Below, one piece after another: positions 31,307 through 40,750 of a stretch of DNA of 64,000 bases (position 1 is its first letter; every line of letters begins with the position of its first letter). Position numbers and translations under genes: made by a program. Under the pieces are notes generated by a model. It was not told the origin of the DNA and searched no databases. It saw only the letters and a list, made by a program, of their open reading frames with translations. Origin of the DNA: a virus; the IMG/VR virus record IMGVR_UViG_3300034071_001431, positions 50,035-114,034 of that record; one strand, given 5' to 3'.

Positions 31307-31912
31307 TTATTTTCCTTTAGATGGGCTTGGTAATTTAGTTGCTACTGAGCCCACTGGGCTTTTTGTTCCTTGTGGTAAATCATTTGTTGTTTTACCATCT
31401 GCTGATTCTTTACCAGCAATTTCAAACTTAACTTTGTTTAATTCTTTAAGAAAACTACCTTGACTATACGCTTTACTAGCTTCAGCTGCCGATGGGCAAT
31501 CTGCTTCGTATGGTTTATCAAGTACTGCTTCACCTTTTTTGAATTCACGTATTTCGCTTTCACCTGTTGCGTTCCAACGCCATACTTCTTCTGGATGATT
31601 TTTAGGAACAACTACAATATTGCTAGGCGGAATTGCTCCACGTTCTGATACAATAGCACGTAATTGCGCATCGTTTACTGGATATTTAAGCACTGCATCC
31701 ATTAAGTATAACTGGCAGTTAACCAAAGCCGGAAAATCAATATCATTGGCTTTAATTGGTAAACGTTTTGGTTTACTTAAACTTTCTAAGCCGTAAGCAT
31801 CAAGTGCTGATTTTAATCTATCCAATGATTCCGCTGGATCGATGTTAGCAATCTTAATTACAAACTCGTATGTTTTTTGGCTTTCAGTTAAATGTTGCAA
31901 AAAATTCTTCAT
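31307..31912 (-). CDS. Candidate internal head protein, 201 aa
   Basis: N-terminus MKNFLQHLTES closely resembles T4 capsid-targeting leaders, with H-L-T-E as the cut. The rest includes a domain with VIKIANIDPAESLDRLKSAL near 19-38 and a Lys/Ser/Pro tail. Late element at 31934-31941. Function unknown. Confidence 0.62.
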   Translation of the reverse strand: MKNFLQHLTESQKTYEFVIKIANIDPAESLDRLKSALDAYGLESLSKPKRLPIKANDIDFPALVNCQLYLMDAVLKYPVNDAQLRAIVSERGAIPPSNIVVVPKNHPEEVWRWNATGESEIREFKKGEAVLDKPYEADCPSAAEASKAYSQGSFLKELNKVKFEIAGKESADGKTTNDLPQGTKSPVGSVATKLPSPSKGK

Positions 31913-31933
31913 AGTTTTATATATCCTTACAGT

Positions 31934-31941
31934 TATTTATT
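31934..31941 (-). promoter_or_regulatory. Late promoter element
   Basis: AATAAATA on the minus strand, 22 bases before the 201-aa gene. Confidence 0.5.
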
Positions 31942-31954
31942 CAAAATTGCTGTT

Positions 31955-32449
31955 TTAATCTGGCTTGCTTTTACCAAGTATCTGTGCTAATAGTGCATTT
32001 CTATCAAGTACTACGCCGCCATTGCCATCTATAGCACCAAGTATTTTGTCACCATCTGTTTTAGTCGCAGATTGATCTAACTTCATTTTCTTAAGTTGTA
32101 AATCAATTGTACGTATTTTTCTATCAATCTTAGCTTGCTTTGCTGTAATTGCGTGACCTAATAATGTGCCAGCTGTTTGCAGTATTGTTCCACTAAAACG
32201 TGCTTCAACGTTCATACCCAAGTCCATTAAGTCATTAAACTTTTCAGTTGCTAATTTAGCAAGTTCATCTAACTCATTGTCTGTAGTATCAAGGTCGTTA
32301 ACGTGTGGCAGTGCGGCATCTATCTTATCAATGGTAAGATCCATTTCCACGAGCATAGCTCTGTTTTCTTCGATTGTTGTGTTTGCGTCTTCTACTGTGG
32401 GTTCTTCGGTAGGAGCAAGGTTAAATAATTCTTGTAGTTTTTGTGTCAT
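31955..32449 (-). CDS. gp16: Terminase small subunit-like (gp16)
   Basis: 164 residues, the same length as T4 gp16. Mostly helical, with a central coiled-coil type hairpin (FNDLMDLGMNVEARFSGTIL... AKQAKIDRKIRTIDLQLKKM) that matches the oligomerisation core of T4-like small terminases. It recognises DNA and regulates gp17. Identification rests on length, helical layout and neighbourhood with gp4 and gp17. Confidence 0.65.
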   Translation of the reverse strand: MTQKLQELFNLAPTEEPTVEDANTTIEENRAMLVEMDLTIDKIDAALPHVNDLDTTDNELDELAKLATEKFNDLMDLGMNVEARFSGTILQTAGTLLGHAITAKQAKIDRKIRTIDLQLKKMKLDQSATKTDGDKILGAIDGNGGVVLDRNALLAQILGKSKPD

Positions 32450-32467
32450 AGTAAACTATTTAGTAGT

Positions 32468-32899
32468 TTAACGTTTAACGTTTTTAAAAATATCAAATTC
32501 CGATACTACTCTAAAACGCATACCGTGTGCTTTAGCCCATTGATCTGCCATTGCCCACTTAGCCATGTTGATTGCTACAGATAGTTTGTCGCGATAGCTT
32601 TTAGCCGCTTCCATTGTTGTTTCTTTACTAGGTTTGATTTCAATGAGTTCTGTGTGACGTTGCTGATTTGCATCTAAGTAGACTACAAGAAAGTCCGGAA
32701 TATATACCGTGTTCTTGCCAGTTACTGGGTTGCGATACGGAATAGTAATTGCTTCACTTGCCCAGTTGATTATAGATGGGTTGTTATCGCAAAATGACAT
32801 AAAGGTAAACTCCCAACTTGATCTGTATGTTGGTAAACGTTTACCAATATATTTCTCAGGATTAGTTATTTGATATTTGCCGTTTGCGTATTTTGCCAT
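32468..32899 (-). CDS. gp4: Head completion protein gp4
   Basis: 143 residues (T4 gp4: 150). YRSSWEFTFMSFCDNNPSIINWASE near 25-49 and HTELIEIKPSKET near 83-95 match T4 gp4 (YRSNWEKFFFEWLDKNP; FIEIKPKKET), a nuclease-like fold with D at VYIPDFLVVYLD and E-I-K as the acidic-lysine motif. Acts late in head completion, before tail joining. Confidence 0.88.
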   Translation of the reverse strand: MAKYANGKYQITNPEKYIGKRLPTYRSSWEFTFMSFCDNNPSIINWASEAITIPYRNPVTGKNTVYIPDFLVVYLDANQQRHTELIEIKPSKETTMEAAKSYRDKLSVAINMAKWAMADQWAKAHGMRFRVVSEFDIFKNVKR

Positions 32900-33537
32900 T
32901 ATGGAAGTATAGCACGTGCTATATATTTGTTTAGTTGCGGACTATTACTAAGCCCAAGTAAACTAGTGTTTACTCTATTTAAATTTAATAATAATGTTAA
33001 ATATGCATTGAGTTCGTTTTGTTCTTGTGTGTACGATACTACAAAATAATTATATAATACTGTATCTTTATTTAATACTACTCGATCTGCTTTATAGTTA
33101 ACTACTGCCACTAATTTAGAATTGCCGCCAACTGTTGGTTGTAGTTGATAAAATATATTTTGTATCGGAAGGTAAAATAATTGTCCAAAATTATAATCAT
33201 TCTTATTAAGAATTAATTCCTGATATGTAGTATATGTAGAATTAATTAATATACTATCTATTGGTTCTTTATGTTCAATTATGCCGCCTTTTTTAAGAGT
33301 ACGTAATTCATCAATGAATGACATTATGTCGATTCCTTGACTTGTTGCAGTATACAAAACCGATGCCGCTAAAGTTCTCCCACTATCCTTATTCCCGGTG
33401 ATAGATTGAAAAAATCCAATCAACGAATCATCAATATTCTGATTAACATTTATACCAGGATTAAAAAAATTATTAAAATATTGTGTGGTGTTATCATTTA
33501 CGTTGATACTAGGAGGTAAATTTCCATTTATTGTCAT
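32899..33537 (-). CDS. T4-like virion protein, 212 aa
   Basis: The N-terminal half DDSLIGFFQSITGNKDSGRTLAASVLYTATSQGIDIMSFIDELRTL resembles a conserved segment in structural proteins of T4-like marine phages. No catalytic motif. It lies between gp4 and the tube-like gene, where T4 has baseplate genes such as 53. Exact role not known. Confidence 0.5.
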   Translation of the reverse strand: MTINGNLPPSINVNDNTTQYFNNFFNPGINVNQNIDDSLIGFFQSITGNKDSGRTLAASVLYTATSQGIDIMSFIDELRTLKKGGIIEHKEPIDSILINSTYTTYQELILNKNDYNFGQLFYLPIQNIFYQLQPTVGGNSKLVAVVNYKADRVVLNKDTVLYNYFVVSYTQEQNELNAYLTLLLNLNRVNTSLLGLSNSPQLNKYIARAILP

Positions 33538-33546
33538 ATAGGTCCT

Positions 33547-34644
33547 TTATATGATTGTACGAGAGTTAGTACTTGGTACTTGATTGCTTTGTGAATTCAT
33601 ATTATTGAATATCCCTGTTGTTGGTTTAATAAGGCCCGGTATTGAATTTGCAGCTTTTGATAACCCATCAGCAATAGCACCTTGTGTAGGAACAAAAACT
33701 GTACTTTGTGTATTTTGTCCTCTAAGTATATTCATTGCAGTTTGTTTAAGTTCAGCTGATGCGGCTGATTTTAAATTCATGTTTTTAGCATTATTACCAA
33801 CTCGTAATGCTGTTAATGCTGCGGCACCAAAGTTACCGCTTTGTAAATTAGTTAGGACATCGCCTGCGCCTTCTATTAGCCCACCCGGTCCCATTATACT
33901 CTGAGTACCACCACCTGCGGCAGTTAATGGACTTGGTACATTATCATAATGAGTACGTTGAAAGCCCATTACCTTACCTTGGTTAACTGACCCACTATCA
34001 TATTGTACTGCTTCGTAATTTATAGTCATCGAATGTTCAAGAGTATTGTATTCCCCTTGGGTGTGCTGTCCGTGTGCAAAGTTAATGATAGTTGGGCGTA
34101 TCAACGTATAACTACTAAAGCGTTTCTGATGTAGACTATAAATTCGAATTGCATTAATATAATTCGGAGTGTTACCAGCTTCGGTTGAGTTTTTTGGACT
34201 GTAACCCCAAGATTCAGATGCTCGTTTTTGATATTTGTGCATCATATTAAATTGTTGTTCTGTTTGATCTGCATCTCTAAAATAATATTTGTAATAATTC
34301 TGCCAGAAGCCGCGAACAACATCGGCACTATCATCATGAAATGTTAATGTCAACGGATCATAGTTAATACGTTCTTGAACTATGTTTTTTCTATTATATG
34401 CATTTAAAATTTTGTTTTGAATTGTAAACTTAGGTAGCGAAGCAGTTTTTGCCATTAGCCCAATTTCAGTTGGGTCGCCTTGTGCTACAGTTGAATTAAC
34501 ATCAATGAATACATGAAATAGTGCACCGGACTTCGGTCCGAGTCTATATAAACTATCAACAAAGGTTCGTGCGGCATGTTGCTGATCACGTAAATCAGGT
34601 CCTGTTGCTAGATCTGTAAAGAATTGGTTAATAAAGCCAGCCAT
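33547..34644 (-). CDS. Tail-tube-like baseplate/tube junction protein (gp54/gp48 type)
   Basis: 365 residues. ALFHVFIDVN, TASLPKFTIQNKILNAYNRK and YDPLTLTFHDDSADVVRGFW near 100-120 follow the pattern of tail-tube-fold proteins of contractile phages, and the rest is longer than gp19, as in gp54 or gp48, which cap or start the tube on the baseplate. Which of the two it is cannot be settled by eye. Late element directly upstream. Confidence 0.55.
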   Translation of the reverse strand: MAGFINQFFTDLATGPDLRDQQHAARTFVDSLYRLGPKSGALFHVFIDVNSTVAQGDPTEIGLMAKTASLPKFTIQNKILNAYNRKNIVQERINYDPLTLTFHDDSADVVRGFWQNYYKYYFRDADQTEQQFNMMHKYQKRASESWGYSPKNSTEAGNTPNYINAIRIYSLHQKRFSSYTLIRPTIINFAHGQHTQGEYNTLEHSMTINYEAVQYDSGSVNQGKVMGFQRTHYDNVPSPLTAAGGGTQSIMGPGGLIEGAGDVLTNLQSGNFGAAALTALRVGNNAKNMNLKSAASAELKQTAMNILRGQNTQSTVFVPTQGAIADGLSKAANSIPGLIKPTTGIFNNMNSQSNQVPSTNSRTII

Positions 34645-34663
34645 ATATGCTATCCATTTATAT

Positions 34664-34671
34664 TATTTATC
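34664..34671 (-). promoter_or_regulatory. Late promoter element
   Basis: GATAAATA on the minus strand, 20 bases before the tube-like gene and abutting a terminator. Confidence 0.6.
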
Positions 34672-34674
34672 GCC

Positions 34675-34705
34675 AAAAAAAAGCCCGGAAATTACCGAGC
34701 TTTTA
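34675..34705 (-). terminator. Rho-independent terminator after gp19
   Basis: Minus strand AAAAGCTCGG-TAATTT-CCGGGCTTTTTTTT; one G-U in the stem. Confidence 0.85.
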
Positions 34706-34726
34706 AGTTGTTTCATTTACTAGCTA

Positions 34727-35362
34727 TTAACCAGTAATTGCACCTACGCCACCTGTTGATTTAACAAATGCTTGGCCTACTGCTGTGCCAACACCTGTAC
34801 CAGTCGGAGTTTGTAATGCATTATCATAACGGATAGTTAAGCTAATAGTCATCGGATCATTTGATGAATAATCTGCGTTACCATAATCGACTGATGTTAA
34901 GAAGCAACCATACATTTCCCATGTTTCTAATGTAGTTGGCTCGCTTGCACCATTCCCGCCATCTAATACTTCGAAGCGTGTAAGGAATTTATAATCAATA
35001 CCGGTAGCTGCACTAGATTGTTCCATAAAGTCAAATTGTTTTTGTAATTGCTCACCAACACGTTTACTAGTCTCTCCACCTGCATCATCACGTAGTTGAC
35101 AATTAACTGTTTCCCACGTTGGTTTGCCTGCATAATATACACGACTGTTGTAAATTGGTATTTCAATCGGGTCAAATGTTAAAGTCGGACGTTTAAAATC
35201 CATAACTTGTTTAGTTAACTCAGTTGATGGTTGGCTAACACCAAAATTTTCAAAAGTTACACGGAAGCGGAACTTTAATTTCGGCATCAATAGACCTTGT
35301 GCAGATGCACTTTGGTTTGTTGATAATGGTACTGTAAATTTATTTAATGATGATGTTGCCAT
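34727..35362 (-). CDS. gp19: Tail tube protein gp19
   Basis: 211 residues (T4: 163). MPKLKFRFRVTFENFGV near 27-43, KRPTLTFDPIEIPIYNSRVYYAGKPTWETVN and the C-terminal MTISLTIRYDNA are the conserved T4-like tube monomer pattern. Stacks in hexameric rings inside the sheath. Placed directly after gp18, as in T4, with its own late element and terminator. Confidence 0.9.
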   Translation of the reverse strand: MATSSLNKFTVPLSTNQSASAQGLLMPKLKFRFRVTFENFGVSQPSTELTKQVMDFKRPTLTFDPIEIPIYNSRVYYAGKPTWETVNCQLRDDAGGETSKRVGEQLQKQFDFMEQSSAATGIDYKFLTRFEVLDGGNGASEPTTLETWEMYGCFLTSVDYGNADYSSNDPMTISLTIRYDNALQTPTGTGVGTAVGQAFVKSTGGVGAITG

Positions 35363-35380
35363 CTTATTATTCCTTTTATA

Positions 35381-35388
35381 TATTTATC
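35381..35388 (-). promoter_or_regulatory. Late promoter element before gp19
   Basis: GATAAATA on the minus strand, 19 bases before the gp19 ATG. Confidence 0.6.
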
Positions 35389-35401
35389 TTTTTATACACG
35401 A

Positions 35402-35430
35402 GTTAATGGTAGGGGTTAACTACCATTAAC
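35402..35430 (-). repeat. Hairpin after gp18
   Basis: GTTAATGGTAG and CTACCATTAAC, perfect 11-bp arms, 7-base loop, 9 bases after the gp18 stop. No U-run; may attenuate or stabilise the sheath mRNA. Confidence 0.65.
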
Positions 35431-35438
35431 AGAGTATA

Positions 35439-38400
35439 TTAAAGTCCTGCTGCGATTCCGCCTGTACCTTTTAATCTTACTGGAATGTAAATAAATTCAA
35501 TTGCTTTAACTGGCTCAATTGCAATATCAATGTACAATTCGTTACGATCAATACGATCTGGTGTGTTGTTTGAAGTATCACAAACTACCAAGTAATCGTA
35601 GATACCACGTTTAGCAACAATATCATTCAATACCGCTTCAAATGCACCTTTAACTTGATTACGTGTAATTGTGTCATTTGGTTCAAATATGAACGGACGA
35701 GCAACTTTATCAAGTACTAATCGTAAGTAACATACTAGGCGTGAAACATTAACTCGGTCCATTGCACTAGTCATCGAAGCACGAGTTTTTTGGCCATATG
35801 CAACTAAACCAACTCCTGGCAATACTGTTAATGGGTTAACACGATTTGTATATAATACATCACGTAAACCTACAGTAACACCAATGCTCTTAAATGTACT
35901 ACCATCAGCTAAATCAACATAACCAATTGAACTTACATTGTCAAGTACACCGCGACGTACACCAGCTGGTGCAAACCATGGATAACTTTGATTGTCACTA
36001 CGTATATATGTACGTAACATTGCATGTGAAGCTGGAACAACTACGCTATTACCATCTAAGTTTGTAGCATAACCACTTGGGTAGTAAACACCCAAATATT
36101 CACTTGTACTTACAAGACCATCTGTACCATTATCAATTGCAAAATTAGCATTACTTGCCCATGTTGTAATTGCAGTTGAACTTGAATTTAATGTTAGTGG
36201 ACTATCACCGATAATAAATGCAGTTGATTTGCGATCGTTGTTTAAAGTAATCATGTTTTGAATTAATTCTGGATAACCAGGACAAACGATTAAGTTAAAC
36301 TCAACTTGTTCTTCACGTAAGTTTACGCTAGTTTCAATTGCAGATTTAAGTGCCTCAACTACAGTATTACGTTGTGCTTTGTGTCCAAAGTATGGTACAC
36401 CAGTTCCAGAATTAATTCCGCTATGGCTTATCCATGCTGCAGGAGTAAAATTTTGGCCGATGCCGTTTATGTCAGTTAAGTAATTTGATTCAAATCGTTT
36501 TACATTGTATCCACTACGACGTGTGTTAAACAATAATGTCCCACGTGCATATAGTCTGTAATCCGGTGCATCTGAGTCTAAGAAACTAACAAGTGCCATA
36601 TCTGCAATACTCGGTAATGAGTCAACTATTGGATCAACTGCGGCATTTGCCCATCGTGCATCGGCAAATACTACACCATCAGTACTAACTTGATCTGTAT
36701 TATCTAATAATTCCCATGTAGCACCTGTGTAACGACGAATCAATGGATAATTTTCTAAATCACTTGTATCAATCCACAAATCACCTGCTACTACCGCAGT
36801 TGTTCCATTGCTTTGTGTAGTTGGTTGACTAGCAGATAATATTGGTCCATTAACATCAGTTGCTACTAAATTGTAACCACGTGCATCATTGCTAACAGTT
36901 CTATAACCTTTCCAGTTAGTACCATCATTGATCATAATATCTACATCAAGTGGATTATTATAATACCACAATGTGCCATCAGCTGGATTGCTATAAGGTG
37001 CAGTATCTGAGAAAGTAAATACTAACGGAGCCCACGGACTAGCTAACCATTTAGTTGACGAAACATAGTATACATTTGTTGGGCAAGTTGCCTGGCTTGA
37101 GCCAACTAGACCTAATGTAGTTAACGGACTGCCAGTTAATGCTGTAAATTCAATTACACCACCAGCTAAATGACTAATGCTAACGGCGCCACTGGATTCA
37201 ACAGTAGCTACAATGTTTGGTATATTTTTAGATAAAATGTCTGCTACAAATGATGATGCTGTTGTACCTGACAATTCAACTGTAACAGGAGTTTTAGCAT
37301 CAGAGCCCGGAATAGATACCGCTAGGCTAAATGTATTATGTGCAGTTAATGCAGGAGGATTTGATATACCTGTTATTTTTACTAAACCAGCAACTTGTTT
37401 TTCGTATGCTGTAAATGTAGCTGTATTATTTCCTGCTGTGTCATATTTAACGTACAATGTTCCTGCAGCAATGCCTGCACCACCACCTGTTGAATCTAAA
37501 CCATAGATTGCAGTAAAATCATTATTATATAATGGTGCAGCTACTTGACTAAAGCCGACAGCTGTAGAACTGTAGCGTTTAAATGCCCATGATGCGCCAT
37601 TGCCTGTTGCTGTTGTTTTAATCCATACACTACCACTTGGGCGTGTATTCGGTGCATCACTTACTCTCCATGCTGGAACATTACGATAATCACTAAATTG
37701 TACTGTTGGAGCTAATAGAGTACGTGTTATTTCTACTCCTGCCCATAATCCCAGGATTGCAGCAAGATCAGGAGATCCTGCATCAATTTTAAGTTTACCG
37801 TCTACTGTAGAACCATTACTTTTTGCTAATCCGTTAACACGTAATTCAATGTGTCCAGCAACATTAACTGTTGCTACTACACCAGGAATTGCGGCAGAAT
37901 TAATTTGAGTTGCAACATCATCAATAAGAAGACCCGAACCGCCTAGTGTTACTGTTATCGAATTGATAGTTAATTGTTGTCCAGCTGATACAGACGGATT
38001 CGCTTCGCTACCAACAATTGCAGGATGAGCAAGCATCCATTCATCACTACCAACCAATGTCCAAACATTGTCATAACGTTTGAAATATACAGGACTCGAC
38101 GGATTAGCTGAGTTAACTGCATATTGCCCGATAGCACCAAACGAACTAATTGGTGCACCAGAATTTACGCCGCCTACCAAGTATGCTGTGCTAGTAATCG
38201 ATGCTGTACTTTGTCTAGTAAAACTAGCACCGTTAACAAACTCGTGTAATCCTAAGTTAGTATATGTTTGATCAAGCCAGTAAATACCATCTGATGGTGT
38301 TCCTGTTGGGCGAATGCTTGTACCTATAAGTTGATTCAAATCAACATCGGCACGTTGTACATAAACTCTATTAGCTACGCCTAATGCGCTGTACGCTGCA

Positions 38401-38684
38401 AGTAAACCGTATTCATTTAATTCATGTGCATGGATTGGATTGCCTTGTGCATCTTGTTGGAATACTGGATAACCAAATGTGCTAATTAATTCACGTTGGC
38501 TAGTAATAGTAAGTAATTTATCAGCATTTGCAGCTGTTGTTCCAAGTGCAGTAGTACTGCTCGGAGTTAATTTATCTTGTGCTGTTGCAAGAAGAATGTA
38601 AGGTATAGTTCCAGCGGCAGTCGGAGTGTATTGACTTTCGTCTATTACGCTAACTGATACGCCTGGTGATAGTAATGCGGCCAT
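35439..38684 (-). CDS. gp18: Tail sheath protein gp18, enlarged
   Basis: 1,081 residues from the ATG at 38684 (AAAAGGATAC upstream), far longer than T4 gp18 (659). N-terminal LLSPGVSVSVIDES and the C-terminal ARPFIFEPNDTITRNQVKGA ... RNELYIDIAIEPVKAIEFIYIP are the conserved sheath ends. The central 150-650 part is inserted material with strand-rich modules (GSVWIKTTATGNGASWAFKR, DGTLWYYNNPLDVDIMIN, GDLWIDTSDLENYPLIRRYT) that resemble repeated surface domains. The sheath contracts to drive the tube into the host. Confidence 0.9.
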   Translation of the reverse strand: MAALLSPGVSVSVIDESQYTPTAAGTIPYILLATAQDKLTPSSTTALGTTAANADKLLTITSQRELISTFGYPVFQQDAQGNPIHAHELNEYGLLAAYSALGVANRVYVQRADVDLNQLIGTSIRPTGTPSDGIYWLDQTYTNLGLHEFVNGASFTRQSTASITSTAYLVGGVNSGAPISSFGAIGQYAVNSANPSSPVYFKRYDNVWTLVGSDEWMLAHPAIVGSEANPSVSAGQQLTINSITVTLGGSGLLIDDVATQINSAAIPGVVATVNVAGHIELRVNGLAKSNGSTVDGKLKIDAGSPDLAAILGLWAGVEITRTLLAPTVQFSDYRNVPAWRVSDAPNTRPSGSVWIKTTATGNGASWAFKRYSSTAVGFSQVAAPLYNNDFTAIYGLDSTGGGAGIAAGTLYVKYDTAGNNTATFTAYEKQVAGLVKITGISNPPALTAHNTFSLAVSIPGSDAKTPVTVELSGTTASSFVADILSKNIPNIVATVESSGAVSISHLAGGVIEFTALTGSPLTTLGLVGSSQATCPTNVYYVSSTKWLASPWAPLVFTFSDTAPYSNPADGTLWYYNNPLDVDIMINDGTNWKGYRTVSNDARGYNLVATDVNGPILSASQPTTQSNGTTAVVAGDLWIDTSDLENYPLIRRYTGATWELLDNTDQVSTDGVVFADARWANAAVDPIVDSLPSIADMALVSFLDSDAPDYRLYARGTLLFNTRRSGYNVKRFESNYLTDINGIGQNFTPAAWISHSGINSGTGVPYFGHKAQRNTVVEALKSAIETSVNLREEQVEFNLIVCPGYPELIQNMITLNNDRKSTAFIIGDSPLTLNSSSTAITTWASNANFAIDNGTDGLVSTSEYLGVYYPSGYATNLDGNSVVVPASHAMLRTYIRSDNQSYPWFAPAGVRRGVLDNVSSIGYVDLADGSTFKSIGVTVGLRDVLYTNRVNPLTVLPGVGLVAYGQKTRASMTSAMDRVNVSRLVCYLRLVLDKVARPFIFEPNDTITRNQVKGAFEAVLNDIVAKRGIYDYLVVCDTSNNTPDRIDRNELYIDIAIEPVKAIEFIYIPVRLKGTGGIAAGL

Positions 38685-38719
38685 AGTATAGTATCCTTTT
38701 ATTATATAATACTTTAAAA

Positions 38720-38727
38720 TATTTATC
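38720..38727 (-). promoter_or_regulatory. Late promoter element before gp18
   Basis: GATAAATA on the minus strand, 36 bases before the gp18 ATG. Confidence 0.6.
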
Positions 38728-38799
38728 AGTATTTTCAAAATATAGTCTGTTAAGGAGCCTTTGGCAAAGGTTTTAGTGCTGCGGTATGCTAAATACAGT

Positions 38800-39150
38800 A
38801 TGGAACACCGTCCTCTATGTCAAAGTTGTACTAGAAATCTATCTGCTGTCAATTATAAGCGAGATGGAGTCACTCATTACCGGACTCGTTGTAGTGGGTG
38901 TATCAGAAAAAATAGAAAATTAACTCCACAAAAACCAACTTGGGTACTTGCTGGATATAAGAAAAAGCCACACTGTGAGAAATGTGGCTTTAAGGCAAAG
39001 TATAAAGAACAACTTAGTGTATACTATGTCGATGGTAACTTAAAAAATAATGCATTACTTAATTTACGAACAGTATGCGCTAATTGTCAAATTGCTATTG
39101 TTAAAGAAGGGCTAGGCTGGACTCAAGGCGATCTCGTTCCGGATTTCTGA
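38800..39150 (+). CDS. Zinc-finger/HNH-like conserved phage protein
   Basis: About 116 residues from the ATG at 38800. Two zinc-type pairs, CQSC and CSGC, then CEKCGF and CANC, with VYYVDGNLKNN between them, a pattern seen in a small HNH-like protein of T4-like phages. The frame is open to a TTG at 38761 that has AAGGAG just upstream, so the start is uncertain. One of few plus-strand genes; its 3' end overlaps the convergent dNMP kinase gene by 39 bases. Confidence 0.65.
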   Translation: MEHRPLCQSCTRNLSAVNYKRDGVTHYRTRCSGCIRKNRKLTPQKPTWVLAGYKKKPHCEKCGFKAKYKEQLSVYYVDGNLKNNALLNLRTVCANCQIAIVKEGLGWTQGDLVPDF

Positions 39151-39777
39151 TATAATTAACGCTTCGGTGTTAGCATATAAGTCATCTATAGTACCATCAT
39201 TGGTAACAGTAACATCAAACTTAGTACCAATCCACGCATACTCACTTGGATGTATGCCTAGCTTTTCTAACTCGCCTTTACCTAATGCCCAGCCAATACG
39301 TTTCATACCAGCATTAACATCTTTAGCAGAATTGTACCATACAGGTTCAGTGCCACGTTTAACACGTACTGTTTTGCCGCCCATATTCTTAATCATTTTG
39401 AGTTCATTTGGAAAGCGGCAATCTGAGATTACAATGTCTTCATTTGTTTTACGTAATTTGTTTTCGAGACTTGCTATCCATATATCAGTGTGAAATCCAT
39501 GTCGACATACTTCTGTGCCCCAGTTTTGCAATACCCAACGTGGAGTTAGTTTTGGCATCTTTAAGCGTTTAGCCCACCATGGGTCTACTTTTTCGCGCCA
39601 AGCTCTGCCTTCTGCGCTTCGCCCTTCTAGTAATTCTCTATCCCACCCAAAGACTGTAGCAACTGCATCTTTAAGTGTGCCAGCAAAGCTCTCTCGCTTA
39701 AAGCCGTGTTCTGCTACTAAGTAATCTGCGATTGTGTCTTTACCTGAACCGATGAAGCCTGTCACTGATATAATCAT
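39112..39777 (-). CDS. gp1: Deoxynucleoside monophosphate kinase (gp1)
   Basis: 221 residues (T4: 241). P-loop GFIGSGKDT at 7-15; WVLQNWGTEVCR and DIVISDCRFPNE follow the T4 gp1 pattern of substrate and LID regions. Phosphorylates dNMPs to dNDPs for phage DNA synthesis. A perfect sigma-70 promoter precedes it, in contrast to the late-type structural neighbours. Confidence 0.88.
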   Translation of the reverse strand: MIISVTGFIGSGKDTIADYLVAEHGFKRESFAGTLKDAVATVFGWDRELLEGRSAEGRAWREKVDPWWAKRLKMPKLTPRWVLQNWGTEVCRHGFHTDIWIASLENKLRKTNEDIVISDCRFPNELKMIKNMGGKTVRVKRGTEPVWYNSAKDVNAGMKRIGWALGKGELEKLGIHPSEYAWIGTKFDVTVTNDGTIDDLYANTEALIISEIRNEIALSPA

Positions 39778-39800
39778 ACTATTCCTTTCGTATATAGTAT

Positions 39801-39829
39801 ATTATACTTTTATTTCAGACAGGTGTCAA
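39801..39829 (-). promoter_or_regulatory. Consensus sigma-70 promoter before gp1
   Basis: Minus strand TTGACA-17-TATAAT. Confidence 0.8.
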
Positions 39830-39837
39830 TTATTGAT

Positions 39838-40722
39838 TTAGCCGGTCACCCACGTAAGCGGAGACCCGCCGTCGGCATAAGTTGATATTTCAGCATCAAG
39901 TTTATCTAGCAATGCCTGTCCTTCTGCTTTAAGTGCTGCACCATTTAAACTGCCACCGCCTTGTGGACCAGCAATAGTAGCAAATTTCTCACGTGCTTGA
40001 CCTATACTCATCATCACCAATGCATAAGCATAGTCTTGTATCCACGGATATACCTGCGGATCGTTTAACAACATATTATCAGGTTTAACATTGTATACCC
40101 ATAACGCAACACTTTCTACCGCAGTAGAGTTTGGTCCTTGCCAAGGTTGTTTGCGCAATACTGTTAATTTTTTAGTTGCTTTGTTGAACGTAAAGTTCAT
40201 GTAGCCACCAAACATAGTCATTGCTAGCTCTTGGTATTGTGTAAACAATTCGTAGTTAGCAAGTCCACCTACTCGTCCTGCCACTAACATATAAGTGTTT
40301 AAATATCCACTTGCAAATGGTTCAAATTGGCTGGCTGTTGTGCCTGTTACACTACCGATACCACGACGAAATATTTTTCTAACATCCATAATCTCACGTG
40401 GTAATATGTATTCTTGTGTTTCTGGTTGTAAATCTAAGAACGCATAGCTTTCTTCTACTGCGTTTGAACTGCGTTGACGATAACGTACAAATGCTTGTTT
40501 AATGCCCATGTCGTAATGTTCTTTGTCTGCTTCGACATCAACAATCTGATCACCCAAACGTAAACGAATATAATCAACAATGTCATTACGTTGCTGTGCT
40601 TCTGGTAGCAATAGTGATGCATCAAATGCAATATGCCCAGCACCTGTACCAGTAACTGGATTATATAAACTGTCTGTAGTTAGACTAAGGTTGGGTGTTA
40701 ACCCTGTAGTTGCTGTTGCCAT
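39838..40722 (-). CDS. gp13: Neck protein gp13
   Basis: 294 residues (T4: 309). YPWIQDYAYALVMMSIGQAREKF followed by a Gly-rich GPQGGGSLNG and LKAEGQALLDKLDAEI near the C-terminus is the T4-like gp13 signature; YDMGIKQAFVRYRQRSS near 68-84 is the conserved N-terminal helix. Joins the head after packaging, together with gp14. Here gp13 is on the opposite strand to gp14 and gp15. Confidence 0.85.
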   Translation of the reverse strand: MATATTGLTPNLSLTTDSLYNPVTGTGAGHIAFDASLLLPEAQQRNDIVDYIRLRLGDQIVDVEADKEHYDMGIKQAFVRYRQRSSNAVEESYAFLDLQPETQEYILPREIMDVRKIFRRGIGSVTGTTASQFEPFASGYLNTYMLVAGRVGGLANYELFTQYQELAMTMFGGYMNFTFNKATKKLTVLRKQPWQGPNSTAVESVALWVYNVKPDNMLLNDPQVYPWIQDYAYALVMMSIGQAREKFATIAGPQGGGSLNGAALKAEGQALLDKLDAEISTYADGGSPLTWVTG

Positions 40723-40743
40723 ATGAAATCGTCCTGTTTCGTA

Positions 40744-40750
40744 TATTTAG
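40744..40750 (-). promoter_or_regulatory. Late promoter element before gp13
   Basis: CTAAATA on the minus strand, 22 bases before the gp13 ATG. Confidence 0.55.

Noticed and set aside
38788-38796. TAAATA element before the plus-strand zinc-finger gene as a late promoter
   Set aside because: Transcription would begin past the ATG at 38800, so the match is probably accidental.
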